Source of the DNA: Gelatoporia subvermispora B
Taxonomy: Eukaryota > Basidiomycota > Agaricomycetes > Polyporales > Gelatoporiaceae
Assembly: GCA_000320605.2 (NCBI GenBank)
Contig: KB445799.1
Location: 667,234 to 731,233 of the forward strand
Length of the DNA: 64,000 nt
Direction: 5' to 3'
Shown in pieces: positions 22,800-32,335 of this stretch; positions within the stretch are counted from its first letter, which is position 1, and each line of letters opens with the position of its first letter. Below the pieces are notes generated by a model, which did not search any database, was not told where the DNA came from, and was given only the letters and a program-made list of their open reading frames with translations. A program made the position numbers and the translations under genes.

Positions 22800-23060
22800 C
22801 TATACAGTCCTCGACTTCGTTTCCATAAGAGTCCGTCCGGCTCTACGACTTTGCGGTCCCTTAGACCCTCTCAGACCCTTATATGGCCCTGAGAGTTCTT
22901 CAATCGCCGGAAGTGAGTCTGCCAGCCATACAGCACTGCCGCCATTCACGCTGTCGGGAGAAGGTGCCTTGGACCGCCTCAGACCCTCATACGGGTCTGA
23001 GAGTTCTCTGCTCGAAGTGAGCAGTCCGGTCCTACAACATTGCCGCCATTCACGCTCACG
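22800..23060 (+). repeat. Upstream minisatellite with dyad, copy 3
   Basis: Contains the best-preserved dyad of the window: CTCAGACCC (22978-22986), loop TCATAC, GGGTCTGAG (22993-23001). Less perfect units precede it near 22866. Confidence 0.75.
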
Positions 23061-23132
23061 CCGCGCTCGTCGGGCTGTCCACCAACGTGGGCGGTGGGCG
23101 GACGCGACCCCCTCTGCAAAGCCACGGTCTCC

Positions 23133-23140
23133 TACAAAAG
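23133..23140 (+). promoter_or_regulatory. TATA-like box TACAAAAG
   Basis: Located 124 bp before the ATG at 23257. Confidence 0.55.
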
Positions 23141-23256
23141 CTGCACATCACTCACACTTGGTCTTCAGCAACCTCGTCATTCGCAGCTACTTGGTCATCT
23201 GCTCGTCCGAACTCTCCTGCCCTCTTCACTCTTCGTAACAACTCAACAAGCAAAAA

Positions 23257-23920
23257 ATGGTCTCATTCAAATCCATCATCGTCTTCGCCCTCCTGTTCGC
23301 GCCCATGTTCGTCCTTGCGGCTCCGCACCCGCAGGGTGATGGCGGCAATGGCGGCAACGGCAATGGCGGTACTGGCGGTAACGGCGGCAGTGGCAGCAAT
23401 GGCGGCAACAACGGCGGCAACAGCGGCAGCGGTAACAGTGGAAACAGCGGCAACAGCGGCAGCGGCAACAACGGTGGCAGCAACAACAATGGAGGGAACA
23501 ACGGCGGCAACAATGGGGGCAACAACGGCGGTAACAGCGGCAGCGGCAACAGTGGAGGCGGCAACAGCGGCAACAGCGGAGGCAACAACGGCGGGAACGG
23601 CGGCAGTGGCGGCAATGGCGGCGGCGGCGGCAGTGGCGGCAACGGCGGCAACGGCAGGCGCAGCGAGGGTGAGTGCAGCGCAGCCTTAATCCAGTTCTGT
23701 GACAACGCCGTCTCCGGTGACTCATACCACGTTCCCGCAGCTATCTCATGGAACGACTACAGCACGGCCTGTTCGACGAACTCCGGCCTGCCGAGTGCTG
23801 GCGGCGAGGGCACCGGTTCTGGAGGTACGAGAAACCAGATCATGGAGCGTATGGGAGGTTGCTGACGGGGAATGCATTTCAGGACCCATTAGCCTTGGCT
23901 GCACGCCCATTGCTTTGTGA
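23257..23920 (+). CDS. Derived hydrophobin with Gly/Asn/Ser-rich insert
   Basis: Exons 23257-23824 and 23883-23920 give 201 residues. Signal peptide MVSFKSIIVFALL, then a Gly/Asn/Ser block collinear with the other copies with few replacements (for example S to N), Arg-Arg, then a core with C1 (GEC), C3 (QFC), C4 (TAC) and C8 (SLGC). C2, C5, C6 and C7 are gone, so this copy keeps C4 and loses C6, the opposite of the 13.4-kb gene. The core has changed much more than the Gly/Asn/Ser block. Intron 1 is absent. The last intron ends TTTCAG and gives GPISLGCTPIAL. A 3' UTR intron is predicted at 23970-24019. Confidence 0.85.
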
Positions 23921-25110
23921 AGAACGCTCTGTCGCGCGCACGTCACGTTCACACATTCGTTTGTCTTGTGTAAGCTTACTATTTTGTTAAGCATCGGACT
24001 AAATCTGACCTCTTACCAGGGCTTCCGTGAACATGTTTTACCCCCAGTTTTCCAGAATTGTCAAAGTGCTACTCGCGTCGGACTTTTAGCACTCATTAAT
24101 GTATGACACTGTTTCCGTTCTCCATACACGCAAAAATATTACTAGTCGATCTCGCGATGCGCTCCGATGTTATGTACGATTTTGCTCGTTGACGGATAGT
24201 CTCTGGCTTTCGTGGCGCCTGAAGCAGTCTGCCGTACACTGTACGCGCCGGGATCGGACTATAGCGCGAATCGCGGAGTCGTCGACTCACCGATCTCTTG
24301 TCTGGGATCGACGGTCACATGGGACTTCCTGCAGTATGTGCATGTCGCCAACGTGCCCTAGCCAATAGGTGGACCTCGGGCCGTGTCTTGAAACCGCCTC
24401 AGCCAACCCCACGATGTGCTAGGGTTGATTGAATTGCTTTAGATGTCTATAAGTCACGACACGGAATATCCAGCCACTGCTGCTTGCTACGCAATGCAAA
24501 TAGCGCATCGGGTTGTACGAGTAGAGTATATGACTTCATCAGAATTCGGGATTCAAATAAGAATCAACTGCTCACGAAATTCGGCATCGAAGAGGGTCTT
24601 GCCCCGCTAGACCAGGGTTGGTGTTCAAATATGGCGCCCATCAGGTCGGCATGCAAGTCTCCGTCTTTCCGCATATTCTTTCACAATGTTTCGAATTCCC
24701 CGTCACCGCCTAATTTTGAGCTCACATCGGAGCACTAGAGGGATGCATGGCACTTGATCGAACACTTGTTCATCAGTCGCGAAACGCTGTTCACGCTATC
24801 TGTCCAGAGTCCTCGTCCCAAAAATAAACGAACGATCGCGAGGTAGTGCGGATTTTGCAAAACATGCTGAGCCCAAAAAGTACATGTCACAAGCACACCC
24901 GCGCGGAACTGATCTGAAGGGCAAATATCATTCGCAACCACTCCTGTCCGCCCCGAACACCGACAGAATGCAGAACGCAGCCTTAAACTTGAGGGTTATT
25001 AAGGTATATTGAACGAGCGGGTGGACTGTACAAGAACGTCAGCAAGGCGCCGGGACGTGTAAGAGAGACAGTACCTGGGCTCCTGCAGTGCGCGAGGCGC
25101 AAGAGGCGGC
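23921..25110. other. Intergenic
   Basis: Contains the 3' UTR of the preceding gene and about 1 kb without recognisable coding potential. Part of 24080-24330 resembles 39640-39850. Confidence 0.45.
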
Positions 25111-25562
25111 TTAGACACCAACGGGGATAGTGGTGCATCCAACACCAACGAGGAGGCCTGCGCACGGAATGCCACTATCAGCCTCCTATTCTACACTCGC
25201 CCACCTCAAACAATAGCACACTCACCAAAGTAATTATCCTCGCAGCAAACCGGCGCGGCCGTGCTGCAAACAAAATCAGCCCCTTCCTTCATCATCGATC
25301 AGAACGAAGTCACATACCACTCCGTGCCCCCGCCCACGTTGATCGGGTTGTACTCCGAGCACCCCGTCGCGTACATCTTGGCGGGGTCGACCTCCATGTG
25401 GAGCGCGCTGCCGACCGCGCGCATCTCGTCGGAGCCGCCCGCGCCGGAGTAGGTGCAGCACAGCAGCGGCGCGTCGTCGCACTGCGTGCTGTTCGAGCTC
25501 GAGCTCTGCGCGGCCGCGGAGGCGACGAGGAGGGAGAGGAGGGCGAGCTTGAGGCTGAACAT
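25111..25562 (-). CDS. Class I hydrophobin, eight cysteines
   Basis: Exons 25562-25318, 25263-25226 and 25157-25111 give 109 residues. Signal peptide MFSLKLALLSLLVASAAAQ, then a short Ser-rich spacer. The core is C1 (TQC), LLCC, ATGC, a split C5 codon (TG/C), PVCC and GVGCTTIPVGV, the full class I pattern. Donors are GTATGT and GTGAGT. It is more diverged in sequence than the other five ordinary copies, but its exon phases and C5-splitting intron are the same. Its flanks do not show the minisatellite. Confidence 0.92.
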
Positions 25563-25682
25563 CCTGATTGCTGGTGCTGGTTTTGGCTGCGAAGGAGCGA
25601 GGGAGTGTGTGTGTGGCGAGGGCTGCAAGGAGCGAGGGCGAACGATGAGTGTTCTGCGGAACGATGCTGGCGCCCCGCTTGG

Positions 25683-25690
25683 CTTTATAC
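25683..25690 (-). promoter_or_regulatory. TATA box of the 25.1-kb hydrophobin
   Basis: Reads GTATAAAG on the minus strand, about 121-128 bp before the ATG. Confidence 0.6.
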
Positions 25691-27526
25691 GTTTGCGATC
25701 ATAAGCCCGTTCCAAGCTCTATGCGCCAGCCCGAACGCGGTGCAGAGTGCAGAGAAGCAGACGTGGTGAACAGCGGCACGTCCGAGCCCCAGCAGCCCGC
25801 TAGTGCATACATCCCGTCTACGGGTCCGAGCAAATGATGTCCGTGCACGGGCCAGCGGAGAAGCACGCGCGAGCCAGAAGATGCATGCACCACTGGACAA
25901 AAACACAGCGTTCGGCGCGGAAAGATGAGAAGATGCCAGAGGGGTCCAGTCGTGCTCCCGAATAGCGGGCTTTTGCGTGTGTTTCCTCTATTCCTTGGGG
26001 TACAAAGGAGACTCTTCGCAGACATGCCAATCTCAGCTAAAGACGCCATGGTTGGTTCTCTTGTTTTGGGGTGCTTGGGCTCGGGAGATGCGCTCGAGAG
26101 GATAGCCGGATGGCAGAACGTGATAATTAGCGTTGCAACGTCCGAGTCCCAGCGCAAGTCAAGGTTCACGACGGGGCTAAGTGGTTCTTCGTCTGATTAT
26201 ACCCAGTCCAGGACCCGGGCAGCTCCCTATTAGGTAAGGCCCCAGTTAGCATATTTGACCCCCCCGAAATCACGAAATCCTTGTCCATTTTTAGCATATT
26301 TGAGGCCAAAAATCCGGAAGCCTATGGCCCCCGTTGCATATTTTCGGGTCAGGTGACTGGCACGACGCGTCTTGCAGGCACTGGTGACCACTCGCCACAC
26401 GGCTACCGCACACCACAAGTGGCACTGTTCCGCTCTGTGGCTCGTGCAAATGCTTTTCTTTTGTGTACCGTTCTGTGGCTTTGACATTTGTAATATAGCT
26501 TCACAGAAACATGAGCTGCAAGCACGAATTCTACGCTTGGGAGGGGCGTGACAAAGCGTGACCGAGTGCGTCATATCCGAGCACGTGATGTGACTCCGTG
26601 ACTAGCCTAGGGCACCCGTAGCATATTTTGCACCCAAATCGTTGCATATTTGAGGCTATTTTAGGGTCTCGCCGGGGCCTTACCTACAGGGGAGCTGCCC
26701 GGGTCCTCCCAGTCCGCATTCCGAAGTCGCAGTGTCCAGCTCAGTAAATAACTGATAGTTCCGAGCATCATGGCGGTGCACGTACGCTGCAGAGACGACT
26801 CTGACACCCCGAAACCGTGCGGCGTCGTTCGACTGCGACGCGTCCGGTAATGAACACGTGAGCGTGACAGACGCGTGTGTGGCACACGGCTCCTGCCGAT
26901 GCCCGCAGCGCCCGGGCCGTTGTTCAACGTTCAACTACTGCGCGTCCTGACTCCTTGTACAAAGAGGCCAAGCAGATCGCGTGGAATACAATCTCTCTAG
27001 GCGTAGGTAAACATCGACAATCGCGTGTGTAGGCCAACGAGATTTCCGTGCCCAGTCATGCATGCTAAGTCCGTATGTAGGATTCGCACTCTACAGCTCA
27101 GTACACAGGTAGAGTCCCGTTCATCGTAGCAAGTAAAAGCGAGATCTCACACATCGATGCGCAATGCGCTCGACAATGTAACTATCATGTGTGCTCCAGA
27201 TGGCCCGTGCCAACCTGCCAGGAGCTCAAAACTCTGAGCTATCCAGCATACACGCCCGACGCGTCGCAAAATCTGGTTCAAAAGCGGATATTTACAATTT
27301 TCTGCGTGTATCGAGGACGAAAACAGCGCTACAAATCATATCAAGGAGTACAAAAGGCCCGGCGCGCGTATCGCCGTGCCGGGGGTTTGCGAACAAAGAG
27401 TTTCAGAACACGCTCGACGAAGTCCTGATACACAGTTATTTGCTGCGGGCGCGCACACGAAATATAAGCAGACTTACGCAGGGCGAAGGAATGTATGAAA
27501 GCGACTTTCGCGCACAGGGATGTTCT
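25691..27526. other. Intergenic, interrupted by a transposable element
   Basis: No gene outside the element at 26210-26707. A diverged copy of the CACGTG repeat lies near 26850 on the minus strand. From about 27210 to 27480 it is the 3' flank of the minus-strand hydrophobin that follows, including a probable 3' UTR intron with its donor at 27477. Confidence 0.5.
26210..26707. mobile_element. Non-autonomous hAT-like element (MITE), 498 bp
   Basis: The ends are inverted repeats: AGGACCCGGGCAGCTCCC, a 3-bp mismatch, then TAGGTAAGGCCCC on the left, mirrored on the right by GGGGCCTTACCTA and GGGAGCTGCCCGGGTCCT. The whole is flanked by a direct 8-bp duplication CCCAGTCC at 26202-26209 and 26708-26715. 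Eight-bp target duplications are characteristic of hAT transposons. The interior has no transposase frame but carries several subterminal GCATATTT motifs, possible transposase-binding sites. The perfect target duplication and nearly perfect termini suggest a fairly recent insertion. Confidence 0.85.
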
Positions 27527-27974
27527 TCACAAATCGATGGAGATGGGCAGACAACCGAGGCCAATGAGACCTAAAGCACATTCACCATCAGTAACCTCCT
27601 TGTATGCGTACCATCCCGACTTTGCTTACCTCCAAAATCGTTGCCCTCGCAGCACATGGGGGATGTAGTGCTGATCCACCAAATCAGAACATCGCGTCCC
27701 AACGACCACTAGAAAGCACCTACCAAGACGTGCCGCCACCAAGACCAAGCAAGCCGCTTTGGGAGCAGCCGGTGCCGTACCACTTGCTCTCGTCGACGTT
27801 CATCTTGAGCGCCTTGCCGACCGCGCGCATGTGGTCCGAGTCGCCCGGCGCCATCGTGTCGCAGCACTGGACCTGCGCGGGCTGGCACTCGCTGCCGCTG
27901 CTCTGGGGGAGCGCAACGACGAGGGCGGGGGCAGCGAGGAGGGCGGCGGCGACGGCGGACTTGAGGGCGAACAT
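27527..27974 (-). CDS. Class I hydrophobin, eight cysteines
   Basis: Exons 27974-27724, 27670-27630 and 27570-27527 give 111 residues. Signal peptide MFALKSAVAAALL, cleavage near VVALPQ. Cysteines: ECQ, VQCC, GTGC, C5 split by intron 1 (TG/C), SPMCC and GLGCLPISIDL. The exon 2 length of 41 nt and the GTAAGC donor place it with the 10.7/15.9-kb pair rather than the 3.0/8.2-kb pair. A TATA-like CATAAG lies on the minus strand near 28110. A 3' UTR intron with a GTAAGT donor starts at 27477. Confidence 0.92.
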
Positions 27975-28309
27975 CTTGTATTGTTGAGCTGTGGTGCGAA
28001 AAACGAGGAGAGCGGCGTGAAGACGAGAGGGACCTTGAGGGAGTGTGAGGATAAACGAGCGGGCGCAGACGACGAGGTTGCTGGGGCCCGAGTCTGGGCG
28101 GTTGGCAGCTTATGTAGACGATCGCGGGACTGGGGATGCGCCGTCCACGGGCACGCCGGCCATCGGCAGCGAGGGCAGCGGGAGACTGGTGATGTCACCC
28201 GGGCGCAATGCGTCAAGGGCGGGAGGGCCATGGAGCGGGAGGGCGCGTCGGTTTCCAGAACGAGCAGAATCTGCGTTGGAAGTGGCGAAGAGCCAGGGGG
28301 GAAGAACTA

Positions 28310-28995
28310 CGGCGGACGTCGATCGACAGGTCTTGACGTCGAGGTTATCTTGCATAGCCCTTGGCCTCCCTTGGCAGCCCGAGTAGGGGAACTACTTGCT
28401 CATTGAAAATCCGTCGGAGCAGGGCATCTCCAACGATGTCGAGGTGGGTAGCGAGCGTGCGAGGGGATCCGTACGAGAACCTGATCCCAGCGAGTGACGA
28501 GTCTGCAACTTCTTTTGAAACCAAGAGTCGTTCCATCAGTAAACAGTATGCCGGCGCTCGCTGTTGCCGGTACCACCACTCCGCGTGATTAGTGGCAGAG
28601 CTGCAAGGCCGGACGAGACAGCTCTGCAAGAAGACTCGGTGAAGCGTAACAGGAGGGTCTGAAGAACTACGGCAGAGGTCGATTGACAGGTCTTGACGTC
28701 GACGTCGAGATGATTCTGCCTAGTCCTTGGCAACCAGAGTGGGACCAGGGAGACCGTCCTGCTTGTTGAGTGCCCTTGCGCGTAGTGTATCTCCACAGCG
28801 GAGACGGCGGGAGAACGAGCCTCTAGGGGATCTGTACGAGAACCTGAGCCCTACGAGCGACGAGTCTGCAACTTCTGTTGAAACTAATAGTCGTTAGGAG
28901 TATCCAGCTCCCCGGCACTTGCTGTTGCCGGTAGCCCTGTTCCGCGTGATTGGTGGCAGAGCTGCGGGGCCGGATGATGCTCTTCCGGAAGAGAA
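28310..28995. repeat. Tandem duplication, about 359-bp period
   Basis: Two adjacent units share GGTCTTGACGTCGA (28330 and 28689), GTACGAGAACCTGA, GACGAGTCTGCAACTTCT, GCTGTTGCCGGTA and GTGGCAGAGCTGC in the same order. The sequence resembles the upstream region of the 10.7- and 15.9-kb hydrophobins, inverted. It lies upstream of the minus-strand hydrophobin at 27.5 kb. Confidence 0.75.
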
Positions 28996-29689
28996 GTCGA
29001 AGAACCATATGAAGAGGGTTTAGAGGGTCCCTTCTTCGTGCCGCACAGATTTCTTTGCGTCAGCACCCCTTCGATCACGATCAAGTGTTGCTCAGAAGTT
29101 CCTCGGCATGATGAATCTAAACTCAAACCTTCTTCACTGCGCCGGCGACCAGTACCGTCGACACCGAGTGGTACGTAGATGGACGGCCTTGTTCAATAGT
29201 AGGCACAGACGCGCGTTGACGTTCAGCGAGACGATCGTTCCCAAGTCGCCGTGGCCAATGTCGGGAGGGATCTTGACGAAAGTGAACAAGAGATGAATCA
29301 CGAAGGAGGGAAAGGAAGGCGCAGACTCGCCCGCGCCACACCCGCCGGCGCACCCAATCGGGAGATCAGCGTCGGCGTCTCTCGCTCCCCGACCCTCGAG
29401 TGACGAGTCTCGCTCGTCTCCAGTGGACATGCTCCATACCATCTGTCCGCCTCGACGCGATCTCTTTCGCTTCAGGTCAGTGCCCTATTTTCTCCTCTTG
29501 CACCCGAAGCTTGAGCTTCAGCTGCTGATTCTGTCCGGTCCTCGTGGTTAGCATACTCCGGAGTTCGAAGATGAGTGGGTGACTCTGCCTCCGCCAAGGA
29601 CTCCCATGGTTCGATCGCGACGCGATCGGTAACGGGCACGTGAGTGTGACTGGCACGTCTGTGCCAGACGGCTTCGGAGGCTGAACTCC

Positions 29690-29810
29690 GCCACCACTGT
29701 TCCCGCTGTTGTCGGCGCCGCCGTTGTCTGCGCCGCCGTTGCCGCAAGGACGAACATGGGCGCGAAGAGGAGGCCGAGGACGACGACACGCGCGGTACTC
29801 AGGTGAGTGT
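29690..29810 (-). pseudogene. Derived hydrophobin fragment
   Basis: The minus strand reads VVVLGLLFAPMFVLAA then a short Thr/Ala-rich tail, matching the signal peptide of the derived hydrophobins. There is no start Met in place, no Gly/Asn/Ser block of normal length and no core; the match stops at the dispersed repeat. Confidence 0.7.
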
Positions 29811-30409
29811 AGATACTGCCTGCTGTGGCTGACAAGTGACACGTCTTGGATGCCAGCTGGAATTGACACTGTATGGGCGGCTCTTTGGATATGCTGGATG
29901 GACACTAATCGCGCCGACTAGGCCGTTTCGAACTTTTGACGCTGCAATGCATCGTTCTCGCAATGGCCATGCATGCTGTGCCAAGGACGCCTGAATCCAT
30001 GGTTCGATCGCGACGCGATCGGTAACGGGCACGTGAGCGTGAATATTGAACGCGTTCGTGACAAACGGCTCGAGACGTAGTCCGGAACACCGTCATGACG
30101 AAGGATTGTCCGTCACCAGCCAAACTCACACATCGCATCGCTAGATCAATCGAAACCCTCCACACCATCTGTCCGCCTGGACGCGATCTCCTTCGCTTCT
30201 GGTCAGTACCTTATTTTCTCCGCTTGCGCTTGAACCTTGAGCTTAATCTGCTGATTCTGTCCGGCCTTCGTGATTAGCCTACTCCGGAGATGAGTGACTC
30301 TGGCTCCGCCAAGGACGCCTGAGGAGTCAGCACGCCCATGGTTCGATCGCGATGCGATCAGTAACGGACACGTGAGCGCGACTGGCGCGTCGATGACATC
30401 GGACTCCGC

Positions 30410-30500
30410 CGCCACTGTTGCCGCTACGCTGTTCTCGCCGTTGCCGCAGGGCCCACGGACATGGGCGCGAAGAGGAGGGCGAAGACGGCGACACGCGTGT
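30410..30500 (-). pseudogene. Derived hydrophobin fragment
   Basis: The minus strand reads VAVFALLFAPMSVGPAAT-like, a second truncated signal-peptide exon in the tandem unit that also carries the 29.7-kb fragment. No cysteine core follows. Confidence 0.65.
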
Positions 30501-30751
30501 GCAGCGGGGTACTCAGGTAAGTCTAGACACTGTCTGCTGCGGGCCCGGGTGGCTGACAAGTGACACGTCTTGAATGCCAGCTGGGATCGACACTGTATGA
30601 GCGGCTCTTTCGATATTCTGGATTGACCCTAATTGTAATCCGTCATAGACGACGACTACAATGGCTATCTGATACCAGAAAGTCCGTGATTGTGATAAAT
30701 ACTTGGTTTGTCAACATGTGTATAGGTTATGATTGTCGCTGATGCGGCTTA

Positions 30752-31000
30752 GGGCAATGCTACACGGCCATGTGCGCTATCCGGACCCTGGGGACTTCAT
30801 CCCGGAACGTTATAGGAAACACGGAGACTTCAACGATGAGGCCGCAGAGCATACTTACATTACGTTTGGGGCCGGCCGGAGGTAGGCAGGAATCTGCTCG
30901 TTCGTGTGACCCCATTGGCTAAGTAGTCCGCCGTCATTAGAGTGTGCCCCGGAGACGCTTTGCTGAGGACGCGCTCTTCCAGCCGTTTCCGTATCTCTAG
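30752..31000 (+). pseudogene. Cytochrome P450 3'-end relic
   Basis: The stretch from 30754 reads AMLHG..YPDPGDFIPERY and ends TFGAGRR, the exon before the heme cysteine in fungal P450s. After a GTAGGC donor and a TTAG acceptor (30940) comes VCPGD, then, one frame away, RFAEDALFQPF, which is the expected continuation of the heme-binding helix. The upstream two thirds of the gene are missing and the frame is shifted, so it is a relic. It is about 1.3 kb upstream of the intact P450, and its intron position matches that gene. Confidence 0.75.
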
Positions 31001-32335
31001 GACTAAGCCGTAAAGCTCGCACACAGGCGGACTCCCAACTCAAGATCCCGAGATACGCACAATTGGAAAGTGAGATATCAGGATCTCGAGGACGTGTGCT
31101 GGTCGCGATAGCGCGAAACTGTCAGGTCAGACTGTCTAATTATATCACACCTATCTTACACGCTAAAGCACCCTGCCTTCGTCCAGATAGCACACACAGA
31201 ACTTTCAGAGGATACCACGTTGCTGCCACATGCCACCATATTATCCATGTTAGGTCAAGACTCAAGCGCCGAATCAACCCGACTGCACGCGATTTTGTAC
31301 AGCTTAGGCCTAGAGATACGAAAACAGCTGTCATCAGCATGGCTTCTTAAACATGTTCAACACTCCCCCTCCCGCGAATGCTCAAGGGGAACCACTAAGC
31401 CTTGAACCGACGATGATGCCAGGCATCTTGTCGTACGTTGATATGGTCTTCTCTCGGTAACGTCCAACTTAGTTGTGCTAGATTCCCGTACGCGTACAAA
31501 TGCACCATCAACCTCGCTCACGAGGTGCCGTGTCACTGATACCGGGAGCCAGTAATACAAAGCCAGAGCTCATGAGGCCAACTCGTCTACCGGATGCAGT
31601 TTCCGATCTATAGGCTTGAAGAGTGTTATAAGTATTTACGTATTCAGCCGGATGCATCGTTCCATGTGTCTCGTTCGGGTTTCCGTGTTTGTGTCTGCGG
31701 TCGTCACCTGACAACCTGGGAAACATCGTGGACTATCTGCCGAAGCGCTGAAGTCCCATGCCAGCATTGTCTTCATTTCAAACGGCAGTTTGGCAACCTC
31801 AGGAAGTAGCGGAGTATGACTTCCGCAAGACTTCTATAGTCGGCGCGTGGATATGACCAAATTGTCCGCTCGTACGATATGCTCTGAATAGCTTTCCGAT
31901 CGAGTGCACGCCAAGGTATGCCGTCTTGGTATTCAACTGCATTGTTTCGCTGAAGCAATGTTGCAGATTTACGGTTCCACTTACGAGGCTCAGATTGACG
32001 ACTTTGGTCAAGATCCAACATAATCTGTAAACAGCTTTACTTGGCCGGCATGCCGACACCCATATGTTCAAGCCCTCTTGACCCTCGTGGTAAATAGAGG
32101 GCGGATTTACCCTTGTCTCTGTCGCACGAGGCACACAGATGATTGATTTGCTCTCATTCCATATGCGAATACATGTCAGGCGTCCGATCGTGGCCATACT
32201 CTGGAGTAGGAACCGGAAAGAAGTATGATGCATGTCCTACACATGGCAGGCGCTCAAGAGTGTACGTGGGGGCCGAGCTGCCTCCATTGTTATTTAAGAC
32301 GTTACGATGTCTGCCCGTTCTCACTGATTACTAGC
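31001..32335. other. Intergenic
   Basis: No gene supported between the P450 relic and the P450 gene. TATTTAAG at about 32290 may be the TATA box of the latter. Confidence 0.5.

Larger units (their letters stand above)
29440..30620. repeat. Tandem duplication, about 725-bp period
   Basis: Two units run from about 29440 to 29900 and from about 30164 to 30620. Both begin ATCTGTCCGCCT-GACGCGATCT, contain the CACGTG/palindrome repeat and a hydrophobin signal-peptide remnant, and end with CGGCTCTTT-GATAT. About 260 bp (29900-30160), with another copy of the palindrome repeat, separates them. Confidence 0.75.
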
